Below are positions 32,237 to 41,868 of a DNA stretch of 64,000 bases, piece by piece (position 1 is the stretch's first letter; each line of letters opens with the position of its first letter). This DNA comes from Chloroflexi bacterium 54-19. GTDB lineage: Bacteria; Chloroflexota; Chloroflexia; Chloroheliales; Chloroheliaceae. The notes under the pieces are model-generated. The model was not told the origin of the DNA, ran no database searches, and saw nothing but the letters and a program-made list of their open reading frames with translations. The stretch spans positions 1 to 64,000 of the forward strand of contig MKTJ01000042.1 of the NCBI GenBank assembly GCA_001898225.1, in the 5' to 3' direction. Both the position numbers and the translations under genes were made by a program.

Positions 32237-34897
32237 CTACAGGCGTTTCAGGAACCACTTCTGGATGCGGTGCAGGCGTCCGATGCGGTGATCGGGGCTA
32301 CCGTTGCGCGAAAGGTTGTGGTCCTCGTTGGGAGTGCGGACCAACTCGACATCCACACCGTTCCTTTTGAGGGCGAAGTAGAATTCTTCGGCCTGCTCGA
32401 TGGGACAGCGGAAATCGGCCTCGCTATGCAACATCAATAACGGGGTTTTGACCTTGTTGGCGTGGGCCATCGGCGACCTTTCCCAGATAAGCGGGTTGGT
32501 CCAAATGTCGCCCTCGAACTCCGATTCGACAAAGCCAAAACTGATGTCCGAGAGGGTGTACATCGTAACCATGTTGCTAACGCAGCGCTGGGTGAGGGCA
32601 GCTTTGAAGCGGTCGGTATGGCTGATAATCCAGTTGGTCATGTAGCCGCCATAGCTGCCACCGGTAACCCCCAGGCGATTTTCGTCCACGTAGCCCTGGG
32701 CTATCACTTTGTCTACCACCGCCATAATGTCGTTGTAGTCGTGGTTGCCCCAGTCGTTGTGGATGGCGGACTGGAAATATTTGCTGTAGCCGACGCTGCC
32801 GCGCGGGTTGGTATAAAGGACAATCTGTCCCTGCCCCGCCAGGGCCTGGAACTCGTGGTAGAAGCTATAGCCGTAGGCGGTGTGCGGTCCACCGTGGATT
32901 TCGAGGACCAGCGGGTATTTTTTGGAGGGGTCGAAGCCGGGCGGTTTAATCAGCCAGCCTTCCACGTCCACCCGGTCGTCCTGGCTGCGGGCCACAATCA
33001 GTTCCGGCTCGCCCAGGTGAACCCCATTCAGCCATTCGTTGAGGTTCGTCACCTGGTGGGCGCTATCCTCATCTTTATCGAGCGATTGGACAAAAACATC
33101 TCCCGCGATAACCGGGGTAGTTTTGGCGTAGGCGACCAGGTTTTCTTTACCCGCGAAACTGAAGTGAGCGATGTGGGCTTTATCTCCGGCGAGGCTTTTC
33201 GGCTCGGCGCTGCCATCGGCAGGAACCCGGAAGATTACGGCGCTGGCGTCGCTGGTGGCGAGGAAAAAGACTTCCTGACCGTCGGCGCTCCAGACCGGGT
33301 CGATATCGGCGCTGGCCCGCAGGTCGGTGTTGAGGAACTGGGCGGTAGTTTTTTCAAAATTGGGGGTCAGACAGCGGGCTTCCCCGGCGGCTCCATTTTC
33401 GTCCAGATCAAGCACCCAGAGCCGGTTTAGCTCCATAAAAGAGCTGTTTTTGGGGTTCTGATGGCCCAGGAAGGCCAGTTTGGTGCCGTCCGGAGAGAAG
33501 GCCGGGTGATTGGCCGGGCCTTTGCTGCCGGTCAGTTTGACCGGTTCGGCGTTCGCCTCGAAGGGGTCAATCAGCCAGAGGTCGCTGGTGCTGCTAAAAT
33601 CGGCCAGTTTCTGGTCGCGGGTCGAGCTAAAGGCCAGCCGTTTGCCGTCGGACGAGAAGGCAAGGGTCGCTACGTTGAAGGGGCCGCTGGTTATCTGCTT
33701 CGGGGTGGCAAAGCTATCGGCGGTATCGACCAGCCAGATTTGGGTGTGAGAATCGCCCGGCACCAGGCCCCGGCGACCATCGGCGCGGTGTTTGACCCGG
33801 TTGAAATAGACCGGGTTGCCGCCGACTCTTTTTTCCTCAAGTTCTTTAGCTTCACGGGCCTGCCGGGCTTCGGTGGTTTCCGGTTTGGACCAGGCGGCGG
33901 CTTTGGCGGCATCGTCGGGTGTTTCGGCCAGGACCGCCAGGTAGCGGCTATCCCCCGACCAGACCAGGCCGCTAACGCCGCTTTGCAGTTCGGTCAACTG
34001 GCGGGCTTCGCCGGGGCCGGTCACATCCAGCACAAAGACCTGCTTTTTGTTACCTTCGCCCCGGTCCGAGAGAAAGGCCAGCTTTTTACCGTCCGGCGAA
34101 AGGTGTGGGGCCGAGTCGCGGCGGGTCCCGGCGGTCAGGGGGCTGCTTTTGCCGCTGGCGAGATCGGTCTGCCAGATTTCGCCCTGGTATATATTCTTCT
34201 CGCGGTTGACATAAAACACATCATAATAGACGCGCCCGCCGTCCGGGGACAACTGGACTTCGCCGAGCAGTTTGAACTTGGTCAGATCTTCGGGTTGGAT
34301 ACCCGGTTTTACGGTTGTTTCGGTTGTCATTCCATCCTCACTAGAATTGTTCGTATTTTTCTCGATCCAATCATCGGTACTTAAAACCTGGGAGAAACGC
34401 ATTTGCTGCGTGACCAGGATGGCCCGGTGGAGTTCTTCCGCCGAAACCCGGCCCGCCGAATTGTCGAGGGCCAGCGTCCCGGTAGCATCCGAAAGAAATT
34501 CCACGTTCAGACCCATGTGCAGGGCTTGCCGGGCGGTAGTGTCGCAGCACATCTGGGTCATGTAGCCGGAGATAACCAGGCTGTCCACCCCGTTATCCTT
34601 GACCCATGCTTCGAGGGGAGTGCCGGTAAAACTGCCCGGCAGGGTCTTTTCGAGCAAGAGGTTGCGAGGTCGCCGGGCTACTTCGGGTTGAAGTTCCCAT
34701 TCGTGGCTGCCACGCCGGAAGGTCCGGCTATCCGGTTGGGGCGCGGTGTGCTGCACCACTACCACCGGAATATGGCTGGCGGTCGCGGCGTCCATCACTT
34801 TAAGAATATTTTCCAGGTTCCCTTCCGGGTAGGTTACCGGCAGTTTGCCGTCAAAATATTCGTTCTGGACATCAATAACCAACAGGGCTTTTTTCAT
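32237..34897 (-). CDS. Isochorismatase-like hydrolase fused to S9 prolyl-oligopeptidase-family peptidase
   Basis: 886 aa in one frame. Residues 1-180 are a complete cysteine hydrolase: Asp9 in [12 protein letters not shown], Lys84 in LEKTLPGSF, Cys117 or Cys118 in [15 protein letters not shown] short linker follows. Residues 190-886 form a complete S9C-type peptidase: WD40-like propeller repeats ([43 protein letters not shown]), then an alpha/beta hydrolase with Ser748 in GGSYGGYM, Asp in [10 protein letters not shown] and His in [10 protein letters not shown]. Met190 (34330) has its own GAGGATGGA site, so the peptidase may also be made separately. Each half has the normal length of the stand-alone enzyme. 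Confidence 0.88.
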   Translation of the reverse strand: MKKALLVIDVQNEYFDGKLPVTYPEGNLENILKVMDAATASHIPVVVVQHTAPQPDSRTFRRGSHEWELQPEVARRPRNLLLEKTLPGSFTGTPLEAWVKDNGVDSLVISGYMTQMCCDTTARQALHMGLNVEFLSDATGTLALDNSAGRVSAEELHRAILVTQQMRFSQVLSTDDWIEKNTNNSSEDGMTTETTVKPGIQPEDLTKFKLLGEVQLSPDGGRVYYDVFYVNREKNIYQGEIWQTDLASGKSSPLTAGTRRDSAPHLSPDGKKLAFLSDRGEGNKKQVFVLDVTGPGEARQLTELQSGVSGLVWSGDSRYLAVLAETPDDAAKAAAWSKPETTEARQAREAKELEEKRVGGNPVYFNRVKHRADGRRGLVPGDSHTQIWLVDTADSFATPKQITSGPFNVATLAFSSDGKRLAFSSTRDQKLADFSSTSDLWLIDPFEANAEPVKLTGSKGPANHPAFSPDGTKLAFLGHQNPKNSSFMELNRLWVLDLDENGAAGEARCLTPNFEKTTAQFLNTDLRASADIDPVWSADGQEVFFLATSDASAVIFRVPADGSAEPKSLAGDKAHIAHFSFAGKENLVAYAKTTPVIAGDVFVQSLDKDEDSAHQVTNLNEWLNGVHLGEPELIVARSQDDRVDVEGWLIKPPGFDPSKKYPLVLEIHGGPHTAYGYSFYHEFQALAGQGQIVLYTNPRGSVGYSKYFQSAIHNDWGNHDYNDIMAVVDKVIAQGYVDENRLGVTGGSYGGYMTNWIISHTDRFKAALTQRCVSNMVTMYTLSDISFGFVESEFEGDIWTNPLIWERSPMAHANKVKTPLLMLHSEADFRCPIEQAEEFYFALKRNGVDVELVRTPNEDHNLSRNGSPDHRIGRLHRIQKWFLKRL

Positions 34898-34980
34898 ATA
34901 TCTCCTAGAAACAGGTTTGAGCAGAAAAAGTTGGGCTGGTTTAATAATAATATTTTGGTACAGGGTTGGTCAAACAAAAT

Positions 34981-35004
34981 GCCCGTCTAAAAATTCAGGC
35001 GGGC
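34981..35004 (-). terminator. Weak terminator after the SUKH gene
   Basis: GCCCG/CGGGC arms around a 14-nt loop, followed on the minus strand by ATTTTGTTTG. The short stem makes this a low-confidence call. Confidence 0.4.
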
Positions 35005-35047
35005 GCATGTTGTTTCTTCTTAAGAAGATGGTTGCTTCCAGAAGGTT

Positions 35048-36298
35048 TCACATGACAAACATGCGGTAGTAAATTTCCTGCAACATGTGCCAGAACGAAA
35101 TATAGCGTTCTAAATCACCACCATCATGCATTAAAGACCAGGCTTCCCATTCACCATCCTTATTGACGACCAGGGGATTTAGCAGATAAAAATCGTTGCC
35201 ATCATAATCGCCAATGAAAAGGGTAGCCAGGGCGTGTCCTATTTTAGTGATAACGTTATTCTGTTTGACATAATCATAATATTCTTCATCTGAAACGGTA
35301 TCATCTAGAGGTAGGGAGCTTCCAAGTTCCCTTTCCCAGAAATCTTTGTCATTACCACCGTCAATACCCCATTTAACTTCGGATAAAGGGAAAAGTTCTG
35401 CCAGCATTCCCTTTTGGTGATGAACAGCTAGGCCATTCGAAACTTTTAGGAACTGGCGGTAGGACGGTGGGAAGGTGATTGCCAGGCGGATTTCGGTGGC
35501 CTCAATTTCAGCCTCGCTGGCGGGGGTCCGGGTCAGTTGAGGATTTTCCCGGTCATATTCTTCTAATGTACCGGGATCAAATAAGAAATCTTCTCTTATT
35601 CCCGGTTTGAAAACGAGTTCGTTCCATTTTTGCAAAAAAGGTTGCCAGGAATAAACCAGTGTAATTTTATTGGTAGTCGGGTCTAAAATTCGCTCAGGTT
35701 CCAGCCATAAAACTCGGCTCTTCTCGGCGTAATCTTCATGCACAATCAGCATTAATTCATAAAGAGAACGGTATCTGGTGACAAATGGTTCGTTTTCGTT
35801 GAGCAGCCAGGCTTCCCATTCGCCTTCAGAGGTGGTTGTAGCCGGGTTTAGTAGAACTCCACCACCGACATAAAGCATATTTTGAAGCAATTCTTTTTGG
35901 TCAATAGTGAAAGAAGAGAGTTGCCCGTAATCCCTGGAATTATAGTCTTCAGGAAGTTCTTCCAGCCATTCGTCATTCTTAAAAAACTGTTCCCACCGCT
36001 CGAAAAATTTAGGGTCAGACTTCTCGAACCAGTCGACTTTCTCAAGGTCCCAAAAATAAAGGTTATTTATATTAAATTTTGGGCCGCCTACTGCCAGGAA
36101 ATCCCGGTAGGAAGGGGGCAACGCTTTGCCGAGCCGCGTTTCTAAAGCCTTGATGGCCGCCATCAACTCCGGTGACGCATCCAGGCTAAAAGTGACTCTT
36201 TCAAAGAGATGGCCGTAAAACCAGGCAAATTTATCGTCCAGTCTCTGTGCTTCATCGGACCACCAATTCAGTAAATTTAGCCAGTCGTCGGTAGTCAT
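35048..36298 (-). CDS. Tandem SMI1/KNR4 (SUKH) domain protein
   Basis: 416 aa with two SUKH-type domains. The first, about residues 30-200, has ALETRLGKALPPSYRDFLAV and ends EGEWEAWLLNENEPFVTRYR. The second, about 265-415, has EIEATEIRLAITFPPSYRQF and LKVSNG and ends DGEWEAWSLMHDGGDLERY. The repeated EWEAW landmarks show an internal duplication. SUKH proteins are often immunity proteins against contact-dependent or secreted toxins, but also have housekeeping uses. No toxin gene is adjacent. The start at 36298 has GGAGGG; a longer start at 36361 has none. The gene and its flanks look richer in A and T than the neighbours, hinting at acquisition. Confidence 0.82.
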   Translation of the reverse strand: MTTDDWLNLLNWWSDEAQRLDDKFAWFYGHLFERVTFSLDASPELMAAIKALETRLGKALPPSYRDFLAVGGPKFNINNLYFWDLEKVDWFEKSDPKFFERWEQFFKNDEWLEELPEDYNSRDYGQLSSFTIDQKELLQNMLYVGGGVLLNPATTTSEGEWEAWLLNENEPFVTRYRSLYELMLIVHEDYAEKSRVLWLEPERILDPTTNKITLVYSWQPFLQKWNELVFKPGIREDFLFDPGTLEEYDRENPQLTRTPASEAEIEATEIRLAITFPPSYRQFLKVSNGLAVHHQKGMLAELFPLSEVKWGIDGGNDKDFWERELGSSLPLDDTVSDEEYYDYVKQNNVITKIGHALATLFIGDYDGNDFYLLNPLVVNKDGEWEAWSLMHDGGDLERYISFWHMLQEIYYRMFVM

Positions 36299-36468
36299 TT
36301 TAGAATCCCTCCGCTTATATGATTTTTGCGAGTCCACCAATGCGATTAAGATTACAGGCAAATCTATTTTGAAAGTAATCTCAATATTTTAAAAAATTGG
36401 CCGATTAAAAAAGAATTATTTGGTTATATTATATTTGAAAATTGAAAATAAAGTAAGAGTTGGAGGGT

Positions 36469-38085
36469 TTAACGGCGGACGAAACGCCGCACCACGCTAC
36501 GGAGTTCTTCCAGGCGGAGAAGATAGGCCGCCCCGGCGTAGACCGCCCCGCCGAGGCCAATCAGGAAGAAAGTAATGATGATAACGCCGATTTTATCGGC
36601 ATTTGCCAGCGGTTCCTGCAAGGCTTTCACGCCGATGAGCAGCACGAGCCCCATGAGGTCGGCAGCGATACCTATTTTGAAGATAGCCACCAGCAAGACA
36701 TCGGTGTTGCCCTCGGTGAGCGAACCTACCTGGCGGGTGAGGAACCAGTAGAGCAGGACCATCTCGGCGGTGGTGCTGAGAGCCAGGGCCAGGGCCAACC
36801 CGCCCTGTTGCAACGGCCCGATTAATAACACGCTCAAAATGAAGTTCAGCCCAACTGTGACCAGGGCCACCATTACAGGGGTGCGGGTGTCGTGGAGGGC
36901 GAAAAATCCCCGGGTGAGGATTTCCACCACGCCATAAGAAACCAGGCCAAAACTAAAACATAAGACGGTCGGGCTGACCAGGTCGGTGCTGGCGCTGTCG
37001 AATTTACCGCTCTGGTAGAGGGTCATCACGATAGGGCGGGCCAGGATACCCAGGCCGAGCGCGGCGGGCAGGGCCAGGAAAAAGACCTGCCGCAAAGCCC
37101 CGATAAGGGTTTCTTTCATCCCGGCCAGGTTATTTTCGCCGAGAAAACGGGCCATCGCCGGGAATGCCACCGTGGCGAGACTGATGGCAAAGACCCCGTG
37201 TGGTAACATGAACAACTGGTAAGCCAGGTTAAAAGCGGTCACGCGGGCCGGTCCCTGCTCAAGGCCGGACCCTAAATTTGTCGCGATAAAGAAGTTGGCC
37301 TGGAAAGCGGCCTGTCCCAGCAGGCGGGGTAGCAAGGCCCGCAAAACCTGTTTTGCACCGGGAGCCTGGCTATCCAGGGAGGGGCGGAAATAGAAACCGA
37401 GCCGGTAGAGGGTCGGCACCTGGACTAGCAGGTAGAGAAACGAGCCGATGATAGCTCCCAGCGCGACCCCCTGGATACCGAAAGGTCCGGTCAGAAAGAG
37501 CGTGCCGCCGATAATCGAAAGGTTGTAGATGAGCGGGGCTACGGCGGGCCAGACGAAATTCTCGCTGCCGTTGAGCAGGGCCAGGGCAATCCCACCCAAT
37601 CCCATAAAGAAGGGTTGCAGCAGCAAAAGGCGGGTAAGGTCGGTGGTTAACCGTTTGGTTTCTTCTGGGAAATTCGGTGCAAGAATGGTCGAGACAATAG
37701 CCGGGGCGAAAAGCCAGGCCAGGGCGCTACACACGGCCAGCACCACCATGGAATAGTTGACGACGGCGTTGGCAAGCCGCCAGGCGTTTTCGCGTTCGCC
37801 CCGACCCAGGAAACGGCTAAAGACCGGGATGAGCGACGAGCCGAGCGCCCCACCGATTATCAAAAGGTAAAGGGTGTCGGGGATACGATAGGCGGCTAAA
37901 TAAGCGGCGTAATCATCAGTGGTGCCGTACTTGTTGGTCAGGACTATATCCCGCACTACCCCCAGGATACGGCTGAGCAGGGTCGCCCCCATAATCAGGA
38001 GGGTGCTGTTGATAAGACCCCGGCGCGTCCTGGCCGGACGAGGGGGATTTATTTGTTCTTCCTCACCTGTCGCCAGGTCGGACAC
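36469..38085 (-). CDS. murJ: Lipid II flippase MurJ
   Basis: 538 aa, about fourteen hydrophobic segments, MOP superfamily. After a 25-residue basic N-terminus come STLLIMGATLLSRILGVVRD and TDDYAAYLAAYRIPDTLY. The family pattern GALGSSLIPVFSRFLGRGE and the cavity-side Arg residues of the early helices are present. It moves lipid II across the membrane for peptidoglycan synthesis. GTG start with AGGAG 9 nt upstream, 30 bp after the inositol-phosphatase-family gene and in the same run as murE. It ends the cluster; no strong terminator is visible before the SUKH gene. Confidence 0.92.
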   Translation of the reverse strand: MSDLATGEEEQINPPRPARTRRGLINSTLLIMGATLLSRILGVVRDIVLTNKYGTTDDYAAYLAAYRIPDTLYLLIIGGALGSSLIPVFSRFLGRGERENAWRLANAVVNYSMVVLAVCSALAWLFAPAIVSTILAPNFPEETKRLTTDLTRLLLLQPFFMGLGGIALALLNGSENFVWPAVAPLIYNLSIIGGTLFLTGPFGIQGVALGAIIGSFLYLLVQVPTLYRLGFYFRPSLDSQAPGAKQVLRALLPRLLGQAAFQANFFIATNLGSGLEQGPARVTAFNLAYQLFMLPHGVFAISLATVAFPAMARFLGENNLAGMKETLIGALRQVFFLALPAALGLGILARPIVMTLYQSGKFDSASTDLVSPTVLCFSFGLVSYGVVEILTRGFFALHDTRTPVMVALVTVGLNFILSVLLIGPLQQGGLALALALSTTAEMVLLYWFLTRQVGSLTEGNTDVLLVAIFKIGIAADLMGLVLLIGVKALQEPLANADKIGVIIITFFLIGLGGAVYAGAAYLLRLEELRSVVRRFVRR

Positions 38086-38115
38086 TGCTATTTTCTCCTA
38101 CTCTCCCGCAAAACG

Positions 38116-38913
38116 TTATTTTGTTTTGTGATAAATGTCCAGGGCTTCCATGAATTCCCGGTAGACCAGCGGCGAGGCGGCGATTACGCTCGGTTTGAGG
38201 TAGTTGGCCGGTTGCCCGTCATTCTGGGTGACTACTGCCCCGGCCTCCTGCAAGATTACCAGGGCCGCTGCTAAATCCCAGGGTTTAAGGGCCTGGTGGT
38301 AGAAAAGGTCGAAGCGACCCACCGCCACGTTGACGAGACCCAGCACGCCTGAACCGAGAATCCGCATGCTCCGCACGCGCGGACGGAAGAACATGGCCTG
38401 CCGCAACTGCTCGACCGCTTTTTCTTCGTTATAACCCAGGTCGAAACAGACCAGGGCCTTTTCCAGTTTTTCAGTTGGAAAGACCCGGATAGGCCGGTCG
38501 TTGAGCAGGGTGCCCCGCCCTTTTTCAGCCACGAACATCTCGTCACGGAAAGGATTGTAGACCACGCCCATTATTACTTCGTCTTCTTTAGCGAGCGCAA
38601 TCGAAACGCAACTGGTCGCGAGGTCGGCGGCATAGTTGGCGGTGCCGTCGAGCGGGTCAATCACCCAGGTATAGGGGGAGTCGGCGGCCCCGGCCTCCTC
38701 GCCCCGTTCCTCGGCCAGGATATGATGGTCGGGAAAGTGCTGGCGGATGTGGTTGACGATTATTTCCTCGCTGCGAGTATCCACTTCGGTAACGACATCC
38801 TTGGCGTCCTTGTATTCCATGCGCGCCGGGCCGGGCGGGAAATCTTTACGCCAATCGAGCATAAGCTGGCCGACCTCGCGGGCCGCCAGTATCGCTACCT
38901 CTACCTCTTTCAA
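38116..38913 (-). CDS. Inositol monophosphatase family protein
   Basis: 265 aa. The metal-binding motifs of the Mg2+-dependent, lithium-sensitive phosphatases are present: Glu68-Glu69 in ILAEERGEE, WVIDPLDGTANY with Asp86 and Asp89, and a late PWDLAAALVI with the third Asp. Members hydrolyse inositol-1-phosphate, 3'-phosphoadenosine-5'-phosphate or fructose-1,6-bisphosphate. The WVIDPLDGTxNY form favours the inositol monophosphatase group, but the substrate is not certain. TTG start with AAAGGATT upstream. It lies between the heptamer arrays after murE and the murJ gene. Confidence 0.88.
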   Translation of the reverse strand: MKEVEVAILAAREVGQLMLDWRKDFPPGPARMEYKDAKDVVTEVDTRSEEIIVNHIRQHFPDHHILAEERGEEAGAADSPYTWVIDPLDGTANYAADLATSCVSIALAKEDEVIMGVVYNPFRDEMFVAEKGRGTLLNDRPIRVFPTEKLEKALVCFDLGYNEEKAVEQLRQAMFFRPRVRSMRILGSGVLGLVNVAVGRFDLFYHQALKPWDLAAALVILQEAGAVVTQNDGQPANYLKPSVIAASPLVYREFMEALDIYHKTK

Positions 38914-38947
38914 ATCAGAATAATCCTTTCAATAAAGTAGCTAGAAA

Positions 38948-39115
38948 AGTGGCCAGAAGTTAGAGGTCAGTAGCCAGTGAATATGATACAAAATCAGGTT
39001 TCTGAGCTTAAATCCACTTTTTAATTACTACTCGACCTAAATTTATCTCAGGTATAAAACACTTGATGAAGTGTCTTAAGAAGAGCTGACTACTGACCTC
39101 TGACTACTGACTTCT
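38948..39115. repeat. Inverted pair of heptamer arrays, murE / phosphatase gap
   Basis: Left array (38948-38982): five 7-mers AGTGGCC AGAAGTT AGAGGTC etc., all starting AG. Right array (39081-39115): five 7-mers in reverse orientation (GACTACT, GACCTCT, GACTACT, GACTTCT). The arms can pair in parts, for example AGAGGTCAGTAG with CTACTGACCTCT. The right array runs into the murE coding end and provides its TAG stop. Confidence 0.8.
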
Positions 39116-40675
39116 CTCTTTTAACAGGAGCAGGGCGCGGCGGGCTTCATCGCGTTCGTCCCAGGGCAATTTTCCTTCCGCCACGATAATACTGCCTTCG
39201 TGACCTTTCCCCAGCAGCAGCACCGTGTCGCCGGGCCGGGCCTGGCGCATCACTTCTTCCAGGGCGGCGCGTCGGTCGGCAATTTTTAGAAAATCGCGCT
39301 TCTCCTGCCAGCCATGCGCTTCGGCCCCGGCAGCAATCTGGTCAATAATCAGGTTTTCGTCTTCCAGGCGGGGGTCTTCATTGGTGAAAATGGCGAAGTC
39401 GGCCAGTTTCGCGGCGATACTTCCCTGGATAGGCCGTTTTGCTACATCCCGCTCCCCGGCGCTGCCAAATACCGTTATCAGGCGGCCCGGGGTAACCGGG
39501 CGCAGGGTTTTCAAGACCTGCTCAATAGAATCGGGGTTGTGTGCATAATCTACGATAACCGCAAAGGGTTGCCCCTCGTCAATCTTTTCCATGCGGCCCG
39601 AAACTCCCTGGACCGCTTCGAGGGCTTTCCTGGCGTTTTCAAGTGGGACACCTTGCGAAATTCCTACCGTCAGGGCGGCCAGGCTGTTGTAAATGTTAAA
39701 CTCACCTGGCAGGTTCAAATGCAGACGAACCTCACCTATCGGGGTCCGGGCGGTATATTCCAGGCTGGTCGCGTCGGCTTTTATATCCACCGCCTGCACG
39801 TCGGCGGGCGCGTGGATGCTGTAGGTCAGCACCCGGAGCGGCTGGTCCTTCTCTTTGGCTGCCGTTTCGGCCCTTTCTCGGAAATACCCGGCGTTGGGGT
39901 CGTCCACGTTCAGGACCACCGTCTTGGGATTTTTCAGGAAGGGTTTGGGTGATTCCTCGAAAAGGGCCTCGGCCAGGATGCCTTTGTCGGCCCGGTATTG
40001 CTCGAAGGTGCCGTGAAAATCGAGGTGTTCGTGGGTGATATTGGTAAAAACCGCCACGTCATAGGCGCAGTCGAGCAATTTACGCAGGGCCAGACCGTGC
40101 GAACTGCTTTCCAGGACGCAGTAGTCCACTTTTTCGCGGGCCATTTCGGCCAGGAGTTGCTGAATTTCGACCGCTTCGGGAGTCGTCTGGCGGGTTTCGT
40201 TAGCCCAGCGGCGTGTACCAACCTTAAAATCGACCGTACCAATCAGCCCGGTGCTGTGGGGGCCGGCCTCTAAAACCTCGCTGGTCAGAAAACTGGTGGT
40301 GGTTTTGCCCTTGGTCCCGGTGATGCCGACCACGCCAAGGTGGCGAGCCGGGTAGCCGTAGAAGGCCGCCGCCAGGTGGGCCAGGGCGGCCCGTTCGTCC
40401 GCTACCCATACGACATTCTGGCCGTTATAGGCCGGGCTATCTATAAAAACTTCCAGTTTGGCGCGGTCCTTACCGACCAGGGCCACGGCTCCTTTGGTGG
40501 CGGCATCGGCCAGGAAGTTGTGGCCGTCGGTGTGAAAACCAACAACTGCCACAAAGAGAACGCCCGGCCCGGCGTCTTTAGATGAATAAAGTATTCCGCT
40601 TACCGGGGCATCGGGGTTCCCCTGGGCCAGGATTTCTTTGTCGGATAAAGCCGTTAAAAGGGCGGCCAGTTGCAA
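39104..40675 (-). CDS. murE: UDP-N-acetylmuramyl-tripeptide synthetase MurE
   Basis: 523 aa Mur ligase. It adds the third amino acid to UDP-MurNAc-L-Ala-D-Glu. The N-terminal UDP-binding domain has GILYSSKDAGPGVLFVAVVG. The ATP loop GITGTKGKTTTS is at residues 117-128. Central ligase motifs are LESSSHGLALRKL and ITHEHLDFHG, and the C-terminal domain has VDYAHNPDSIEQVL. The amino-acid selectivity motif, DNPRxEDP in diaminopimelate enzymes, reads EDPRLEDE here. The Arg is kept but flanking residues differ, so the third residue (DAP, Orn or Lys) is unclear. TTG start with AAGGAAGG. Its last codons and stop lie within a heptamer repeat. Confidence 0.92.
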   Translation of the reverse strand: MQLAALLTALSDKEILAQGNPDAPVSGILYSSKDAGPGVLFVAVVGFHTDGHNFLADAATKGAVALVGKDRAKLEVFIDSPAYNGQNVVWVADERAALAHLAAAFYGYPARHLGVVGITGTKGKTTTSFLTSEVLEAGPHSTGLIGTVDFKVGTRRWANETRQTTPEAVEIQQLLAEMAREKVDYCVLESSSHGLALRKLLDCAYDVAVFTNITHEHLDFHGTFEQYRADKGILAEALFEESPKPFLKNPKTVVLNVDDPNAGYFRERAETAAKEKDQPLRVLTYSIHAPADVQAVDIKADATSLEYTARTPIGEVRLHLNLPGEFNIYNSLAALTVGISQGVPLENARKALEAVQGVSGRMEKIDEGQPFAVIVDYAHNPDSIEQVLKTLRPVTPGRLITVFGSAGERDVAKRPIQGSIAAKLADFAIFTNEDPRLEDENLIIDQIAAGAEAHGWQEKRDFLKIADRRAALEEVMRQARPGDTVLLLGKGHEGSIIVAEGKLPWDERDEARRALLLLKERSQ

Positions 40676-40693
40676 TAGGATACCTTCCTTTTC

Positions 40694-40845
40694 AGTTTTT
40701 AGTGATTAGTTTTTAGTGTTTAGTAGTCGGGAATATAGTCTTGCATTAATATTTTGCCCTTATAAAAAGGTCAGTTCTGACTTTAAGTGAAAAGCCCGAC
40801 TTTGCCCGAAATTTACTAAAAACTAAACACTGACAACTAAAAACT
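40694..40845. repeat. Inverted pair of heptamer arrays upstream of murE
   Basis: Left array (40694-40728): AGTTTTT AGTGATT AGTTTTT AGTGTTT AGTAGTC. Right array (40811-40845), reverse orientation: ATTTACT AAAAACT AAACACT GACAACT AAAAACT. Both have an exact period of 7 and lie on the two edges of the 177-bp gap. Confidence 0.8.
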
Positions 40846-40852
40846 ATCACTT

Positions 40853-41776
40853 CTAAAAATACCCGGCGATTTTGACGGTCGGGTTGGGCGCGTCAAGTTG
40901 AGGATACTTGGTCGCCAGGTAGGTCAACAGACTTTCGTTAGGGTCGAGTTCATCCCCAAAGCTGAGGTTATTCTGGACGGTCGGTTCGCCCGGCGGCACG
41001 TTGTCCTTTGGGATTTCGGTGCGCTGGAAAGAAATGCGCTGCCAGGGAGCCTTTTGTTTGGGGTCGGCTACGAACTCACGGACCGTTACCCGGCCCGTCA
41101 CTCCACCGGGGAGCGAGGGCACTATGTCAAAACGGCGGTCGTGTCGCAAGCTTTCTTCCATCGGGTATTCGCCCAGACGCCGGGCGAAAGCCTGGAAAGC
41201 GGCGGCCTCGGCTTCTTTCTCCGCTGTCGGGAACTTATAGTCAAAGCGGGTGCCATTGTAATCTACCGCGACGCTATTAATCCGGTTGTTCAGAACGTCA
41301 TCCACGACCTTGTCCCAACTTGCGCCCTGGGGGTCTACCGAGTGGTAGACGCTCCGTTTGGGAAGAGAGGCATAATCTTTGTAAAGTTCGGCGTCAACCT
41401 CGCGTTCGTAACCCTCGGACAATTCGTAATCCTCGCGACCCTTGGGGGACAGGTTGCGCCAGGTGGGGGCTTCGGGCGGCACGACAACGTAATAGACCTC
41501 TGACATATCCTGCGGCAAAAAGACCAGGGCGGTCAGGTCGTCTGGCTTTTGCAGAAGCCGTTTTGTCAGCAGAAGATACTCCGACCAGTGATAGTCGAAC
41601 CGCAAAATCCAGGGGTCGGAAAAGGTCTGGGTATAATCGGTCCGGCAGGCAATCACAAAATCCCCCAGTTGGGTGCCACGTTGGGGGTTAATCAGGAGCC
41701 GGTTCTCGTCTTCCGGCTTCATCAGCGCCAGGGGTGGCAGTTTGTTTTTGTCTTTCTGTCCGCGAGCGAAAGCCAT
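40853..41776 (-). CDS. Conserved-looking protein of unknown function
   Basis: 307 aa, soluble, not recognised. It has mixed charged/aromatic composition, with WILRFDYHWSEYLLL and ALVFLPQDMSEVYYVVVPP in the N-terminal half and GGVTGRVTVREFVAD in the C-terminal half. There is no signal peptide, membrane segment or clear catalytic motif. ATG with GAAAGGAA upstream. It lies between murE and a thioesterase in a leftward run and is flanked by heptamer arrays on both sides, so its transcription with murE is possible but unproven. Confidence 0.7.
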   Translation of the reverse strand: MAFARGQKDKNKLPPLALMKPEDENRLLINPQRGTQLGDFVIACRTDYTQTFSDPWILRFDYHWSEYLLLTKRLLQKPDDLTALVFLPQDMSEVYYVVVPPEAPTWRNLSPKGREDYELSEGYEREVDAELYKDYASLPKRSVYHSVDPQGASWDKVVDDVLNNRINSVAVDYNGTRFDYKFPTAEKEAEAAAFQAFARRLGEYPMEESLRHDRRFDIVPSLPGGVTGRVTVREFVADPKQKAPWQRISFQRTEIPKDNVPPGEPTVQNNLSFGDELDPNESLLTYLATKYPQLDAPNPTVKIAGYF

Positions 41777-41868
41777 TTTTGTTTCCTTTCCTGCTGTAAC
41801 GTTTTCGAGCTAGGCTCGGTCCGACCACTTTTGCCTAGTGTAACATTTTTTGTTTACCGGAACAATCC

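Noticed and set aside
32462..34384. Two long open frames on the plus strand opposite the S9 peptidase gene
   Set aside because: Their Gly/Val/Ala/Phe/Arg composition has no domain sense, and they mirror a well-supported gene on the other strand.
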